Below are positions 1-11,819 of a stretch of DNA of 64,000 nt, in pieces (within the stretch, counting starts at the first letter, position 1; each line of letters begins with the position of its first letter). Origin of the DNA: Nelumbo lutea (Eukaryota; Streptophyta; Magnoliopsida; Proteales; Nelumbonaceae); contig JAKGHH010000002.1 of NCBI GenBank assembly GCA_022828595.1, positions 64,390,383 through 64,454,382 of the forward strand. The letters are read 5' to 3'. The translations under genes were made by a program, and so were the position numbers. The notes under the pieces were generated by a model, which saw only the letters and a program-made list of their open reading frames with translations, was not told where the DNA came from and did not search any database.

Positions 1-2
1 AT

Positions 3-1670
3 GATCTGGTTGATTGGTCTCTGTTGTTGGAAGTGCTAGAGTCTTGTGGTTTTGGGCAGAGGTGGTGCAAGTGGATTAAAGGGTGCATTAGGACTTGCCA
101 TTATTCTGTGTTAGTAAACGGCAAGGTGGTGGATCACTTTCTAGCTATGCGGGGTATTAGGCAAGGGAACCCTCTCTCCCCTTTTCTCTTTACCTTAATT
201 GCTGAAGTGCTAGGGAGGCTTGTTGAGAGGACAGACTCCATAAATTTGATAAGTGGTTAGAGAGTGGGGAGGGATAGGGTTCCGGTCACTCACCTACAAT
301 TTGTAGATGACACAATTATGTTTTGTGATGGAGAGGAGATTAGTTGGGTGTGCAATATGAAAACGGCGATTAGGGTGTTTGAATAAATGACCAACCTCAA
401 GGTAAATCTGGGTAAGAGTTGTGTGATTGGTATTAATATGAGCGAGGGAGAGGTGAAGGAAATGGCTTGAGTGTTAGGATGTGAGATAACTCATTGGCCA
501 CCGAAGTACATAGGGCTTCCTTTGGGAGACAATCCTAGGAAAATGAGCTTTTGGAATCCGGTGATTGATAGGCTCACTAAAAGGCTAGCTTCCTGGAAGA
601 AGAACTACTTGTCTCTGGGGGGCAGGATAACACTGATTAAGGCAACATTGGCAAACCTTCTAGTATATTTCTTGTCGGTGTTCAGAATCCCAAAATGAGT
701 TTGTAGGGAGTTGGAAAAATTAATGGACTTTTTATGGGAACCTGAGGAGGAGAGAAAGGACCATAGAGTTAGGTGGGATCTAGTTACATGACCTAAAAGT
801 GAAGGGGGACTGGGGCTGGGAAATCTATGGAATTAGAATGAAGCTCTTTTAGGAAAATGGTTATGGAGATGGTCCAAAGAAAAAGAAAATTTGTGGGCTA
901 AAATAATCCTAAGTATTCATGGGGAAGAGGCAGATGGCTGGAATCCGAGACTATCATCTAGGGCTTCAAGAGCCTCCTCTTGGAAATCGATTCATACTAT
1001 CCTGTAGTCTTTTATTCCATTTATCAGGTACGATCTTGGTTCTGGTTTGTTTGTACTTTTTTGGGAACACACTTGGGTGGGGGATTTTCCCTTGAAAGAG
1101 CAGTTTCCCTCTTTGTTTGCTCTGTCTAGGTTTAAAAATGAACCAGTAGCAACATTTGCTAACTTGTCTAATTCCACTATTGGTTGGAACTTGGGTCTTA
1201 GAAGGGCTCTTAGAGATTCTGAGTTGGAACCCATTTCGAATCTGCTTAAAATCTTGGATGAAGTAGTCCTTGAACCTTCCATTGTGGACTCCAGGGTATG
1301 GTCTCTTGTTCCCTCGGGTATCTTCTCCTGCTCCTTCTTCAAAGCATTGACATAGTCTAGTCCGGTACCTGGGCCTCCTTTTCCAGTTCGGGAAGTTTGG
1401 GGTATCCCCATCCCTCCTAGGATAGGTGCTTTTTGCTGGGAAGCAATCCTAGAAAAGTGTAACACTTGTGACCTACTTCAAAAGAAAAGGCCTAATTGGT
1501 GTTTATCCCAACACCGGTGCATCTTATGTAAGAAGAATGGTGAAAGATGCTATCACTTGCTTGTCTCTTGCCCTTTTGTTTCAGATATTTGGTGTTGGTT
1601 CTTTTCTTTATTTGGTTGCAGGTGGCCCTCCCCTTCAAGTGTGTAAAACTTATTTAGCTTCACTCATGTG
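3..1670 (+). pseudogene. LINE reverse transcriptase and zf-RVT region (decayed)
   Basis: Frame-broken coding remnant. The RT palm is recognisable from GIRQGNPLSPFLF (about 150-190), and the catalytic box appears as FVDDTIMF at about 300-325, so both aspartates of the xxDD box survive. The C-terminal RT region follows (PKYIGLPLG, SLGGRITLIKA, about 505-645). The zinc-binding region is at about 1390-1640, with WCLSQHRCILCKKNGE followed by HLLVSCPF. Stops at about 258, 384, 470, 697, 790 and 835 break the frame. The product in an intact element would reverse-transcribe the LINE RNA at a nicked genomic target. Confidence 0.85.
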
Positions 1671-1721
1671 AAGGGTCTAAAGAAGAGGTAAAATTTTGTG
1701 GAGATGCGCTAAAGTTGTTGT

Positions 1722-2350
1722 TTGTTGGATGGTCTAGAAGAAAGAAATCAAAGATTATTTCATGAAAAAGAGAAAAGCAGGGAAGCCCTCATAGAACTTG
1801 TATATGTCAGGGTGGCTCATTGGGTCAAGTCTTTGAAGCTTTTTGAAGCCTATTCAGTAGGAGACATCATTAGAAACTGGGAAGAAGTGGCTCGATCAGC
1901 TCTTATGTCTAGTGATATCAGACCTGTTTGGACTCCGCCAGACTTGGGTTTCATCAAATTGAACTTTGATGGTAGTAGTGAAGGAAATCCAGGCCCTTCA
2001 GGCATAGGTGGCATTTTCAAGAACGAAGAAGGGCAAATTATTGCTATGTTCTCAGGGCCTATAGGCTGGGGGGATTCACTGAGAGATGAAATCCTAGCAG
2101 CTGTAGGAGTCAAAAGAGCTAAGCAGTTGAATATTAGCAAGTTGCTGGTGGAATGTGATTCCCAACTTACTGTTATATGGTTGTAGATGGAAGAGTCCAG
2201 CATGTGGAAATTCTCAAATGAAAGAAAAAAAAAATCAAGCAACTAACTTAGAACATGACCATAAGGTTTCAATGGGCCAAGAGGAGTACCAATTCCATGG
2301 TTGACTCCTTGGCTAAACAGGGGGTGGGAAGATCTAATTTGTTTTGGGCT
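1722..2350 (+). pseudogene. LINE RNase H domain (decayed)
   Basis: Type I RNase H as found at the C terminus of plant LINE ORF2. The first acidic motif is in LNFDGSSEGNPGPSGIGG (about 1958-2012), the glutamate is in LRDEILA (about 2080-2100) and the next aspartate is in VECDSQ (about 2150-2165). A stop after VIWL at about 2184 truncates the frame. A tail resembling the family's final helix (SMVDSLAKQG) can be read downstream at about 2295-2325. It would degrade RNA in RNA-DNA hybrids. The same domain is at 15955-16358. Confidence 0.85.
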
Positions 2351-2466
2351 ATTCTGTAATATTTTTCGGGTTTGAAATGGAGGGTTAAGACATTTTACCC
2401 CTCTTTTCTGGTTGTATCTTACTTATCTCTTTTAATAAAAGTGATGTTATTGATAAAAAAAAAAAA

Positions 2467-3036
2467 CATATTGTTGAGCTCTTGCAAGCTAATTTTTAGT
2501 TTATTTATGAAAAACTGATTGAAGGAAGAGGGTAGAGAGTTCAAGATGGCATTAGTTTTGATGTCATCGTCAAGCTGGGAGTCATGATCCTCTAATTCAT
2601 TTATATAACCTATCATCCGCATGACATGGTCATGAATAAGTTGGCTCTCGGTCATCCTCGTGGTCATCAATAATTTAAGGGCATTTTGTCTTGCAAAACG
2701 ATTATACTCCTCATACATGGTTTTTAGACTATCTAGGATATCTTTGTAGATATTAATTTTGTCAAACTGTCTCTAAATAGAATTATCGAAGGAAGCTATG
2801 ACATAACATCAGGCAAGAGAATTTTTTTCTTCTCATTCCTAATATTCTCTCATTGCCTCAAAAGCCTTATCACCCGGATGTTCTGGTGTTGGGTTTTTGA
2901 AAACCTTGTCCAATTTTTCGGATGTAAGTACTAGGTTTAGGTTATGAAACCAGTTTGCATAGTTGGGTCGTTTTAATTTGTTGTTGTCTAACAATTTAAC
3001 GAATTGTTGGTGTGCCATTTCTGATAAAAGGCACAA
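2467..3036 (-). pseudogene. copia-type gag fragment
   Basis: Minus-strand coding remnant of a Ty1/copia gag. The upstream piece (3036 down to 2839) includes MAHQQFVKLLDNNKLKR then NYANWFHNL, the usual opening of plant copia gag proteins. The second piece (2718 down to 2467) has the helical middle part with ESQLIHDHVMRMIGYINEL and ILNSLPSSFNQF. The two pieces are in different frames, and the LINE tail at 2466 cuts off the C-terminal part. Protease, integrase and RT would lie further left, beyond the LINE and outside the window. It would form the retrotransposon capsid. Confidence 0.8.
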
Positions 3037-3546
3037 TTAATTAATCCACGACATTTATATTGTTTTATGTTATCTTTCATAGAATAGACTTTTATCTATG
3101 TTCCATCTCTATTTGTTCGTCTCTGAGATTTCCCTCCTATCTCAGTGACGATTACATAGTTTGTCCCTAAAAATGTGGAAAATCACATAGGTACATGAAG
3201 CCAATTGTTTCAGCTACATAACATAATCACTTTCTATGAAGGATCACATATCCACCCATCCAATGAGCTTTTCCTTTGGCCTCTATCAAACAAAGTTCAT
3301 TGTCATTTTAGGTTAAACCTTTCTAACCGGTAAGTGCGGACCCGTCATATCAGGAGCCCCAAGATACTGTAGAAGAGTCTTCCATTTTAGGATAGGTCCC
3401 TCTCACTAGTCTATGATGCCTCTATCATCTCATGAAACATCCCACTGAGACCTTTAGAGATACTGTAGAAAAGTCTTCCACCCACCAATTGAACCCATTT
3501 TTATGTAATGACAGAAGACCTTTAGAGATATCATCTTATGATATTC
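3037..3546. other. no gene seen; probable copia 5' untranslated region
   Basis: Non-coding, with no open frame worth reporting. It lies between the copia gag start and the first hAT insertion. By orientation it would be the leader of that copia element, but no direct motif confirms this. Confidence 0.3.
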
Positions 3547-3554
3547 CCTATCTC

Positions 3555-4396
3555 TAGGGGTAAGCATAATTCGGTTAAAACCGAAAAACCGAACTGAAAT
3601 TTCAGTTTCGGTTTCATCAGTTCGGTCTAATCGATTTTTCGGTCAGGTTTGGTTTTGTTATTTGGTTTTTGAATATTTCGATTTCGGTTTCGGTTAACAT
3701 ATTTGTTGAATCGGTTAACCGAAAAAACTGATTTAGTTTTATAATTATATTTTTAAATATTATTTATGTTATATTTTATAATTTTATATTAATATTTAAT
3801 TAATGATTATACTTTATACATTGAAGATTGAACACGAACATGTAGTTTCAATTTCCAATCCATAATCATAATGAGCAATAAAGTAAATGTTTGACTGATT
3901 TGAGTATTACACACGAAAAGTTTTCGTGGAAAACACTCAAAATAGGAAAACTCTTCATCTTCCTTCAGATCCTTCTACTATTCGTCATCTGTTCTATAGT
4001 CACACAGTGCATAGTCCGCTACGCTTCGATGCTTCCAAAGTTCCAATTCTAGACTCCAGAAGTCCAAAGCAGAGACAAAGACCAGACTCTAGAGTCTTCC
4101 TAGTCTAGCCCCAGGCACTCTGTAGTCTACACTCAGGGACTTCCGATTACCGCAGACTTAGACTTCCGACTTCCGTTGCGCTCTTCCGGTATTTCGATGC
4201 TGAACTGTTGCCGTCGTTCTTCTTTGGTTCTTCATCTTCACTGCCAAGCGCTAGTCATAGGCCTTGCAGGCTTACAACAGAAGTCCAGAGTTTCGGTTGT
4301 TGTCGAGTGTCGACTCTGTTCTTCTTCTTCTTCTTCAGAAGTCCAGAGTCCCGGCTGTCGTCGAGTGTCGACTCTATGCCGTCGTTCTTCTTCTTC

Positions 4397-4428
<32 letters not shown>

Positions 4429-4685
4429 CGTCGTCGTCGTCGTCGAGTCGTCGAGTGTCGACTCTATGCTCCAGCTGCCGTTGCATCAATGCATCTTCCT
4501 CCAACTCTAGGCTACGGTTCACCACAAAACAAAAATATTTCAGTTCTAACCGAAATAACCAAAAAATAATTTCGATTTTCAAATATTTCAGTTTCGATTT
4601 CGATTTATCATATAACTAAATCGGTTTTTAGAATTGTGGTTTTTCGGTTCGGTTTTGAACCAAAAAAACTAAATGCTCACCCATC
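3555..4685. mobile_element. non-autonomous hAT-like element, 1.13 kb
   Basis: Bounded by an identical 8-bp duplication CCTATCTC at 3547-3554 and 4686-4693 (the match extends to 9 bp). The left end TAGGGGTAAGCA and the reverse complement of the right end GATGGGTGAGCA are imperfect 12-bp inverted repeats of the hAT kind. Subterminal DNA is rich in CGGTTTCGGTT on both sides, forming a long imperfect stem. No transposase frame is present. The central 0.6 kb (about 3900-4540) is GC-richer and unlike the ends. It holds CTT runs and a minisatellite, and could be acquired sequence. Confidence 0.85.
4275..4475. repeat. minisatellite with GTCGAC core and CTT/GTC runs
   Basis: About three copies of a unit of roughly 60-90 bp. 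Each unit has AAGTCCAGAGT, then GTCGAGTGTCGACTCT, then a pyrimidine run of CTT triplets. The last copy has an expanded CTT tract followed by GTC triplets (about 4385-4448). Open frames across it on both strands are low-complexity Ser, Phe or Glu/Asp runs and are not genes. Confidence 0.8.
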
Positions 4686-4693
4686 CCTATCTC

Positions 4694-5375
4694 ATTGCAC
4701 TTATATTAATCATGCGGGAATGTGTATATCAGTCCCTAGGTCAAATTTAGGTCATACCATAGTGGCTTCTACTGACTTTCCTAAAATCATATTCAAATGG
4801 GCCTTTAATGGGCTAGGGTTTCCGTGAAGTTCCTCTTGGAGAGGAAGCTATTTAAGGGACCCATTAGAAAAGGAGATCATGTAATGGTCCATGGGCATCA
4901 TGGTAATCATGTGGACTCAGTCATGATGATCATAGGGAAACACATAAGTCAATACATAGGCCAAGCATTTATATAGCCTATGAATGAATCACATTCATTC
5001 AATACATCACAAACACATGCATAATTGATCCATATTAATTTTAAAACTTGTAAAAACCAAATCCATTTAGATTAACATTTGATTAGCCTATCAATGGATC
5101 AAATTATCTAATAGTTTTATCTTGATATATGGGCTAAACTGCAAAATTACTTAAATGGGTTGGTCTTGCTTTAATCTAACATAAAAGGGTTTTTTAAGTA
5201 TAGGTCGAATTGGTTCATGCAATGAGTCATCAAACCCCTAGCCCAAATCGATTTGGGGTCAATCAAATAGTGATCCAATGGGCTGTGATCAGAGCTCAAA
5301 GAACCATATGTTCGTGCCAACAAGATTAGACCAAAACTAGTTCAGATCGACCTAGTGTTTGGTATCCAAAACATT
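4694..5375. other. no gene seen between two hAT elements
   Basis: AT-rich non-coding DNA, possibly the continuing leader of the copia element whose gag ends near 3036. No repeat ends or coding frame could be recognised. Confidence 0.35.
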
Positions 5376-5383
5376 CATCAATC

Positions 5384-5843
5384 TAGGGGTGAGCATTATT
5401 TGGTTAAAACCGACATACCAAACCCAAATTTTGGTTTCAATTTATTTTGTTCGGTTTTTAGGAATTTCGATTTTCGGTTTTGGTTTTCATAGTTAGAAAT
5501 TGATTAACAAAAAAAAAATCGAATTAACAGAAATTCATTATATAATATGTAATATATAATATAATATACAATATATAATATTCTATATATTTATTTGTTT
5601 TTATATTATATAATGTATTATAATGAAATTCGATTTCATAATACATATTATAGGTTATAATATATAATATTATATTAATTAAATTCAATTTTTAACCGAA
5701 AATCGAACCAAAAATTCTAATTTCAGTTATTTCGGTTTTCTTGTAATTTGGTTTCGGTTCAATTTTCATCTTTTTATTTTGGTTTTCAAAATTCAGTTTA
5801 TTTGATTCAGTTTTTAATCAAATAAACCGAATGCTCACCCCTA
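5384..5843. mobile_element. hAT-like MITE, 460 bp
   Basis: Perfect 12-bp terminal inverted repeats (TAGGGGTGAGCA at the left, TGCTCACCCCTA at the right) sit inside a perfect 8-bp target duplication CATCAATC (5376-5383 and 5844-5851). The interior is AT-rich with CGGTTTT-type subterminal repeats and no coding capacity. An 8-bp duplication with TAGGGGTG ends is characteristic of hAT elements. It is a relative of 3555-4685 and appears younger, since its ends are intact. Confidence 0.92.
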
Positions 5844-5851
5844 CATCAATC

Positions 5852-6422
5852 CATATATGTAATGATCTGAAATTCAATTATCATTTACAATCATATCAAT
5901 AAATAAATAAACAGATAATCAGAAATAAATGGCTATGGCTGATAGTGTGATGGTCTGAATCCAATTCGGACAAAAACGGTATCCCTATGAAACTGCAATC
6001 TACAAATCAATCTCCATTTGCAATTTCTGCCTTCTTTGCAAGCTCCAACGATTTCTCCGATAAAAAAATAGAAAATCCTTAATTTCTATTGCTTACACCA
6101 GAAAAACTAATACATTCTTTCTAGAAAAGAAAAATAATTAATTATAGACCAAATAATCAAATTAATGAATTTGGTGTACACCAATCTTGCCACCATCAAG
6201 AGTTCAATCTCTATCGCACTTTCAACCCAAGAATTCAATAATCCAAATAGAACAATTCTATAATATATCAGAATATATATAAAAAATTCCAGATCATTGG
6301 TCCACTCTAAGAACCAAATTCTCAGAAGTTTCTACTAATTACTCAAATCGACTATATTAGTTCTCGCTGATTTGAGTTTTGGTTCAAATCCGGTTTGGTT
6401 CAATCCAAGGGTTGAAACTAGT
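5852..6422. other. no gene seen; possible copia leader
   Basis: AT-rich non-coding DNA directly downstream (minus-strand sense) of a tRNA-primer site. It is consistent with retrotransposon leader and shows no frame. Confidence 0.3.
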
Positions 6423-6434
6423 GCTCTGATACCA
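6423..6434 (-). promoter_or_regulatory. candidate initiator-tRNA primer binding site
   Basis: On the minus strand this reads TGGTATCAGAGC, the standard copia primer binding site complementary to the 3' end of initiator methionine tRNA. It follows a TTCACA-type LTR end. Its direction matches the copia gag at 2467-3036, so both may belong to one element split by two hAT insertions. The distance, about 1.7 kb after removing the hATs, is long for a copia leader. Confidence 0.6.
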
Positions 6435-7890
6435 CTGTGAAAAGAATTATAATCCATCTTATGGATGGATGAACCATGCTAAATTGTTGGGTGAATTTTC
6501 AAAAGCTACCTAATCCTTTTGGGAATCGAATTCCCTATGTTTTGAAAAACTGCATTTTTTTTAATCGATCTTGCACTGAACCAAACCAGATTTAAAACCA
6601 AACAAAGAGGAAGATATATACCTGATATAGATTCCACAAATATAGATCCCAAGGTGGAAGTTCATGCACAAATCAGTCTTAAAACCAACATCCACTGAAG
6701 ATGATGCAATGTATACCTAAAGCCGATTCAACAACAATTTTCTGCAAAACTGAAATGCAACTGCTTAGATCGAACTAAGGAAGATGAGCCTGATATACCT
6801 CTGATTTTTCTTGTAAAAATCAGAGGAAAACTTATCTATATTAGTCCTAGATAGTTGATGTTGAACTAACTAAATCTAGGAGACAAAGAAGAGTAGAGAG
6901 AATCAGAAACTACAAAAGTATGAAATTGTGGCTGGCTAGTTCACCCCCCTCCTCTTTTAGAATCTCTTATGGAACTATGTCATAATTAAATTATGAGATA
7001 ATCCAAATCTAAATCAGATATGGACTCTAATTAGAGATAAACATTTTCTTATAAGAATAGTTGTCATGTGTCAACTTAATTAATCCAAGGTGTTGGATGG
7101 CCAACATAGGCCTGATTTGAATGGCATGGAACCCCACAATGACCTCGCGTAAATCCATATGGGTTCAGCCCAACTTCTATGAAAAGGCTTGGCCGAATTC
7201 ACTACTAAACATAGTGAATCCCTTAGCACATCACTATGGATTCAATATGGGCCCAACATTTACATCTAAATGATAATTAAATTCTTACATCTCATAAAGA
7301 TCCAATGATAATGGATTTAAATAAGATAAAACTCATCAGATAATCAGCCATGTAATTGTTTCTTACACTTAACCTCTCAACCCATATTAACCAAACATTA
7401 CTCGACAAAAAAAAAACATCTCCCCTGACTATCAGGTGCAATGTCACACTCTCAACTCGAATGGATCCTAGGATTTAAAACCTTTTGCCAACATTTTTCA
7501 TAAAACATTAATATATATATAAATAATCAAATTTTAAACACGGTTGAAATTCATTGTCGATAGTTTAGGTTTCCATTAAAGAGAGTGTAAACTCTATCAT
7601 TCACTTTGTTCAACCAAGGGACCAATCCTATCACTATGATCATTCACTCAGATGAATTCTTAGACTACCACAACATACCCAAGTTGTGACCCTTGATGGA
7701 TCTCACTAATAAACATATAAAAAATAATCCAATCCAACACCTAGTTGAATATCACAATCAAGTTTAGGGTAATGTATAACTTTCCACTTTTTTCCATCAA
7801 TCACTAAGGTTCAAGGCATAATTATCGATGTTAATGTTCAAATTTGAATCTCAATTAATAACTATCAACACCTCTTTTATTTACACAACA
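6435..7890 (-). mobile_element. possible copia 5' LTR region (outer limit unknown)
   Basis: Non-coding DNA on the LTR side of the primer binding site. Its inner edge on the minus strand ends in TTCACA next to the site, but no convincing outer TG end or target duplication was found. The true LTR length is therefore unknown and part of this stretch may be flanking DNA. Confidence 0.35.
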
Positions 7891-9245
7891 AAGGAGAGAT
7901 GAATAGGATGGATTGTTTTAGGAAAGCGATCACATTTTTTGGAAAGGCACAGGGATTTCATAAATGTTATGTTGTAGGGATTGTCATACTTGATGAAGCT
8001 AACAAAGAGGTGATAAAGGGAGATTGTTGTAAGAGACTAAAATGTTATGTACAGGAGGATGAACTAATATGCTTAATGGGCTCCAGCTTTCATCTTTCTA
8101 CCATGTAGACATTTGATGCTTAATTTCTTTTGGCAGAAGTTGGCCCAAAGAAAATACAAGACTTGATTAGGGTTCCTCAGTTCCTTGGTTGACTAGAGAA
8201 AATGTTGCTAGCCACCTGCTAGTATATATTTTTCTATACATCATCTTCTATACATTATAGTTTTTGCACAGAATCATAGACTACAAATTTCCTTTTCAGC
8301 TTCAAGATTGGAACTTACTGGGCCTTAAACTAGTTCTGATGTTTACATGGCCATAACTTTATATAGTTAATATGGATATGGTAAACATAGGAGCCTGAGA
8401 CACCAGGACTTCAGTACAAATAATAAAATGTTAGATAAAAATATAATCCACACAGAACTCATGTCTATCTTTCAATTTTTTTTACTTTAGATCTTAAACT
8501 GCTGCATCCCAAAAACCAGTCAATAGATAAAAATATAATCCACAAAAGTAGTAATACCCAGCCCTTCTACATCCTTAGAATTAAGCCTGTGTACTGAATA
8601 TGGAAGCAATCATGTTAGAGATATTTCCATGAAGGACAAGGAATTAACTTGTTGTCTGTTCGAGCTGATAAGGATGTAGCAATTAACTTGGTACATGCCC
8701 ACTGCTACCGGTTCATCACCTATGAGAAATCAAAGCTTTGACCAGATTTACATAAACAACTGGGACTCTCTCCAACCAAGCATAATTCTAAGACGTGGAT
8801 CATTTTTAGCGTCTTCTCATGAGGATTTGGAACGCTATTCACTCCAAGAATGGTTATACCAAGAATGTAGTAAAGAAAGCTGATATGTATATATATTCCC
8901 ACATGTAGTGAAGATTTCACCCAATTACAATTACAGGTTAAGAATTACTTCTTATGCTTCGATATGAAATGTTTCCCACACTAGAACCAGTCTTTTGGGT
9001 CTAAAGTTTTGCTCATTCAAAGGACAAGTGTGCAATGAACCCGTGGAGTAGGGCCTGTAGCTATAGGCCCTGATAACTGATTACGCATTCACTCTTGGTC
9101 ATTGACCACACTGTTAAGGTTAAAAAAAGTAAATAAATAAGCACAAGAAGGAAATATAGATACGTGACATATGTCCTTTTCTAGAATATAAACAATAAGA
9201 GGGTTTAATTTGACAAAAGGAAATGTAGATGCGTCATTTTCTGGA
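7891..9245. other. no recognised gene
   Basis: Contains short open frames (7899-8108 and 8695-8883 on plus) with no recognisable domain, start context or neighbouring exons. I treat them as chance frames or remnants too decayed to name. Confidence 0.4.
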
Positions 9246-9249
9246 CAAA

Positions 9250-9461
9250 ATTGCTTGAATTCGAGCTTGAATAGGCTCAGCTCATTGTCGAGCTCGAGCT
9301 GAATCAAACCTCGAGCATATGAGTTCTTCAGTCGAGCCAAATTCGAGCTTGAATTTATAGTTCGAATCAAGCTCGAGCCCGAATTCAAGCCTTGTAGTTT
9401 TCTTCTAAGCTGAGCTCGAATACTCAAATATTCAGCTCGTCTCGGCTCGAATCCACCCCTA
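9250..9461. repeat. GAGCTCG-rich hAT-like fragment
   Basis: Dense short repeats of GAGCTCGA/GCTCGAATTC ending in CCACCCCTA, the right-end signature of the hAT elements elsewhere here. No matching left end was found, so it is probably truncated or too diverged. Confidence 0.5.
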
Positions 9462-10378
9462 GTCTCATTTATGGCAAAATCAATTGATAGGGGATGCATA
9501 AAGATTAGGAGAAAACTGAGAGGTTTCAGTATTTGTTAGAAGCCACAGGGGAAATTCAAGGCTTCTAACTAATTATAAACTGAGCTTTAACTATCTTTGC
9601 AACAACTTCAAAGGAAACTACCGAATAGGCCACAGACATTATCTTTAAAATCTTGTTAGTTATCCAATAACACAATTCTTGCAGCTTTTCATTACCAAAG
9701 ACCTGCAATAACCAACTTAATGATCAGCAAATAATTGTTCAATGAAGCTGTCTATGGTATGGTTCAATGAAAGGATCATATACACGTTGGTAAGCAGGTC
9801 ACTGACGGTCTGTTTATGGTGATCTGGAGATATCAAAGTCCCTATCCTTGGGACTGATTAAAGAAAGGCAAAAGGCAAGGAAGACAATCGAAGCTGGAGA
9901 TAAAAGTCCCCCATTCTAATCATTCTTTTCCATGCTTGCTGAGCCTAAGTTATGCACTAGATAGCCCTTCGAAAGTAGATTAAAAGTCCAGGCTAGTATT
10001 CTGTTTATGTACCTCAAATAATAGAGGACTCCTACCCTATGATGAAGTTTTTTTTTTTATTTTGTGAAAAACCTTATGAGGATAATGCATAACAACATTC
10101 ACACCGCATTGATCTTCTCAGGTATTGGACTACAACAAAAGAAAAAGAGCTAAAGAACCGGAAAAAATTAAAAGCAGGCACCTGATTTTACTTGTTACTC
10201 ATGAAGAAAATAACTTGTTTTTTGTTGTATTAACATATTCAAAACAGTTGCAGTAGTGGTTTTCTACCAAATGAAAAGGCACAAAAATGAATTAGAGAAT
10301 TCAGTGTGCAGACGTGCCTGGTAATACCTTCATCCAGAATATTCTTACGAAGATCCAGAGGATCTAGAAACATTTGAT
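9462..10378. other. no recognised gene
   Basis: AT-rich non-coding DNA, with no frame, repeat boundary or RNA gene recognised. Confidence 0.4.
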
Positions 10379-10386
10379 GTCCAAGG

Positions 10387-10668
10387 CACTGGTTTCAAAA
10401 CCGGACCGGACCAGACAGTCGGACTGGAAAAACCGGGAACCGGTCACCGGTTCCGTTTTCCTCCAAAACCGCTTTTCCCCCAAAACCGTTGATTTTGGTC
10501 AGCAAACCGCTGAACCGGCCGGTTAACCGTTCAAACGGTTTTGACCGCTTTCCAATTTTTTAATTTTTTTTTATTTTTTTTACAGAACGGGCCGGCCATT
10601 CAGGTCGAACGGTCGGACCGTTCGAACCGGTAACCGGACCCCTGACCAGTTTGTTTTTAAAAACCATG
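10387..10668. mobile_element. CCGG-rich hAT-like MITE, 282 bp
   Basis: An identical 8-bp duplication GTCCAAGG (10379-10386 and 10669-10676) flanks ends CACTGGTTTCAAAAC and, reverse-complemented, CATGGTTTTTAAAAAC. The interior is packed with ACCGG/CCGGTT motifs and a T-rich tract. It carries no coding sequence. Diverged relatives lie at 12595-12751 and 47090-47370. Confidence 0.85.
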
Positions 10669-10676
10669 GTCCAAGG

Positions 10677-11815
10677 TTTCACAATTGCAGAGGAAAGTCT
10701 CAATTAAAATGGGCAACACTTCAATGGAGTTCTGATTCAATCCCACCATCCCTGCAGTTTCAATTGTTCCCTGAAAGAAACAGCCTGACCATATAGCACC
10801 TAATTTTTAATGCTCACAGATTGCACAACTTCTGTACTTAATACACCGCAAGCTCATGGGCCACAAGAACCATGGCTTGGTTCCACAGCCCAAAAACCTT
10901 TCTTCCTTCCAAGAGCCATCAATACTCTGGAATTAAAAAGAGGTGAAAGAAGAACTTGAGACATTGCATTACTAATCTTAGCTTTTCAGTGAACTTACCC
11001 AACATAAAGTAGCTGCCACCTCCACTTCTTTGGTCCATGCATGAGAAAGACCAGCAATAATTCCTTTCATGTAAGGGAATAACTACTAATTTCTCAAGAA
11101 AATCACATGGCATGCCTTGGAGCTTCACAGCTGTTACATATGAATTTACCTGGTAATAGAAATGCAAACATAGATTAAGAAACAAAGTATCAATTTATTC
11201 ATTGATGATTACAATAAAAAAGAAATTAATTTGATAGTCCATAGTTGGCACATTCAAATAGAAGAAGCATTATTTTGATATAACATAATCCAGTGTCCAG
11301 ATATGCTCAATGAATTAATCGGATGCATGGTATTTACCTAACCAAACAAAAATTATCATACTTGTTAAGCATCCTCAAGCTAGTTGTGTGAAATGAATCC
11401 ATCATGTTTGTGCTAAAAGGAGTCATTGATTCAGGGTAGAAGAAACAGAAGGATATACAAAACATGCAAGTGCTCACACATGCAGTCACATGAGCACACA
11501 CACGTACTCATAGATAAATACCTAACCATATCTTCTATCACTTACTGATTTGAGAAAACAGAGACAGATGAAAAGAATGGTGACAATTGGAAGAAAGGAG
11601 GGTTAAACTGGCTATAGAATTTTATGGATTTACTAGTACATTAGTGTGAGGAAAGCATCACCACTATAATCATAAACGGAAGTGATTCCATACCAGGAAT
11701 TGGATCAACTCCTTGGGAGAATAAATAAAGAAGCAGATCCATTCATGGGGTAATCACCATCCTGAGACAAAAAGGGAAAAAAAAATCTTTGAGAAATAAC
11801 AGAGGAAATTGACAG
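10677..11815. other. no recognised gene
   Basis: AT-rich non-coding DNA with no supported exon structure on either strand. Confidence 0.4.
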
Positions 11816-11819
11816 TTCC

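Larger units (their letters stand above)
1..2466 (+). mobile_element. LINE (plant L1-like) retrotransposon, 3' part
   Basis: Non-LTR retrotransposon cut by the window start. Reading rightward it shows the later part of a reverse transcriptase, the cysteine/histidine zinc-binding region that follows RT in plant LINEs, then a type I RNase H, then an A-rich tail at about 2453-2466. In-frame stops and frame changes (for example near 258, 385, 470 and 697) show it is dead. The tail abuts copia gag sequence on the opposite strand, so this LINE landed inside a copia element. The 5' junction lies outside the window, so its target duplication cannot be tested. A second LINE at 14733-16448 is close in sequence. 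Confidence 0.9.

Noticed and set aside
992..1465. 157-codon minus-strand frame
   Set aside because: Antisense shadow of the LINE ORF2 remnant on the plus strand; no domain of its own.
4176..4620. Overlapping frames rich in Ser, Phe or Glu on both strands
   Set aside because: Translations of CTT/GTC microsatellite and minisatellite DNA in a hAT element.
7899..8883. Small plus-strand frames (69 and 62 codons)
   Set aside because: No recognisable family, no splice partners and no supporting context; length is within chance expectation.
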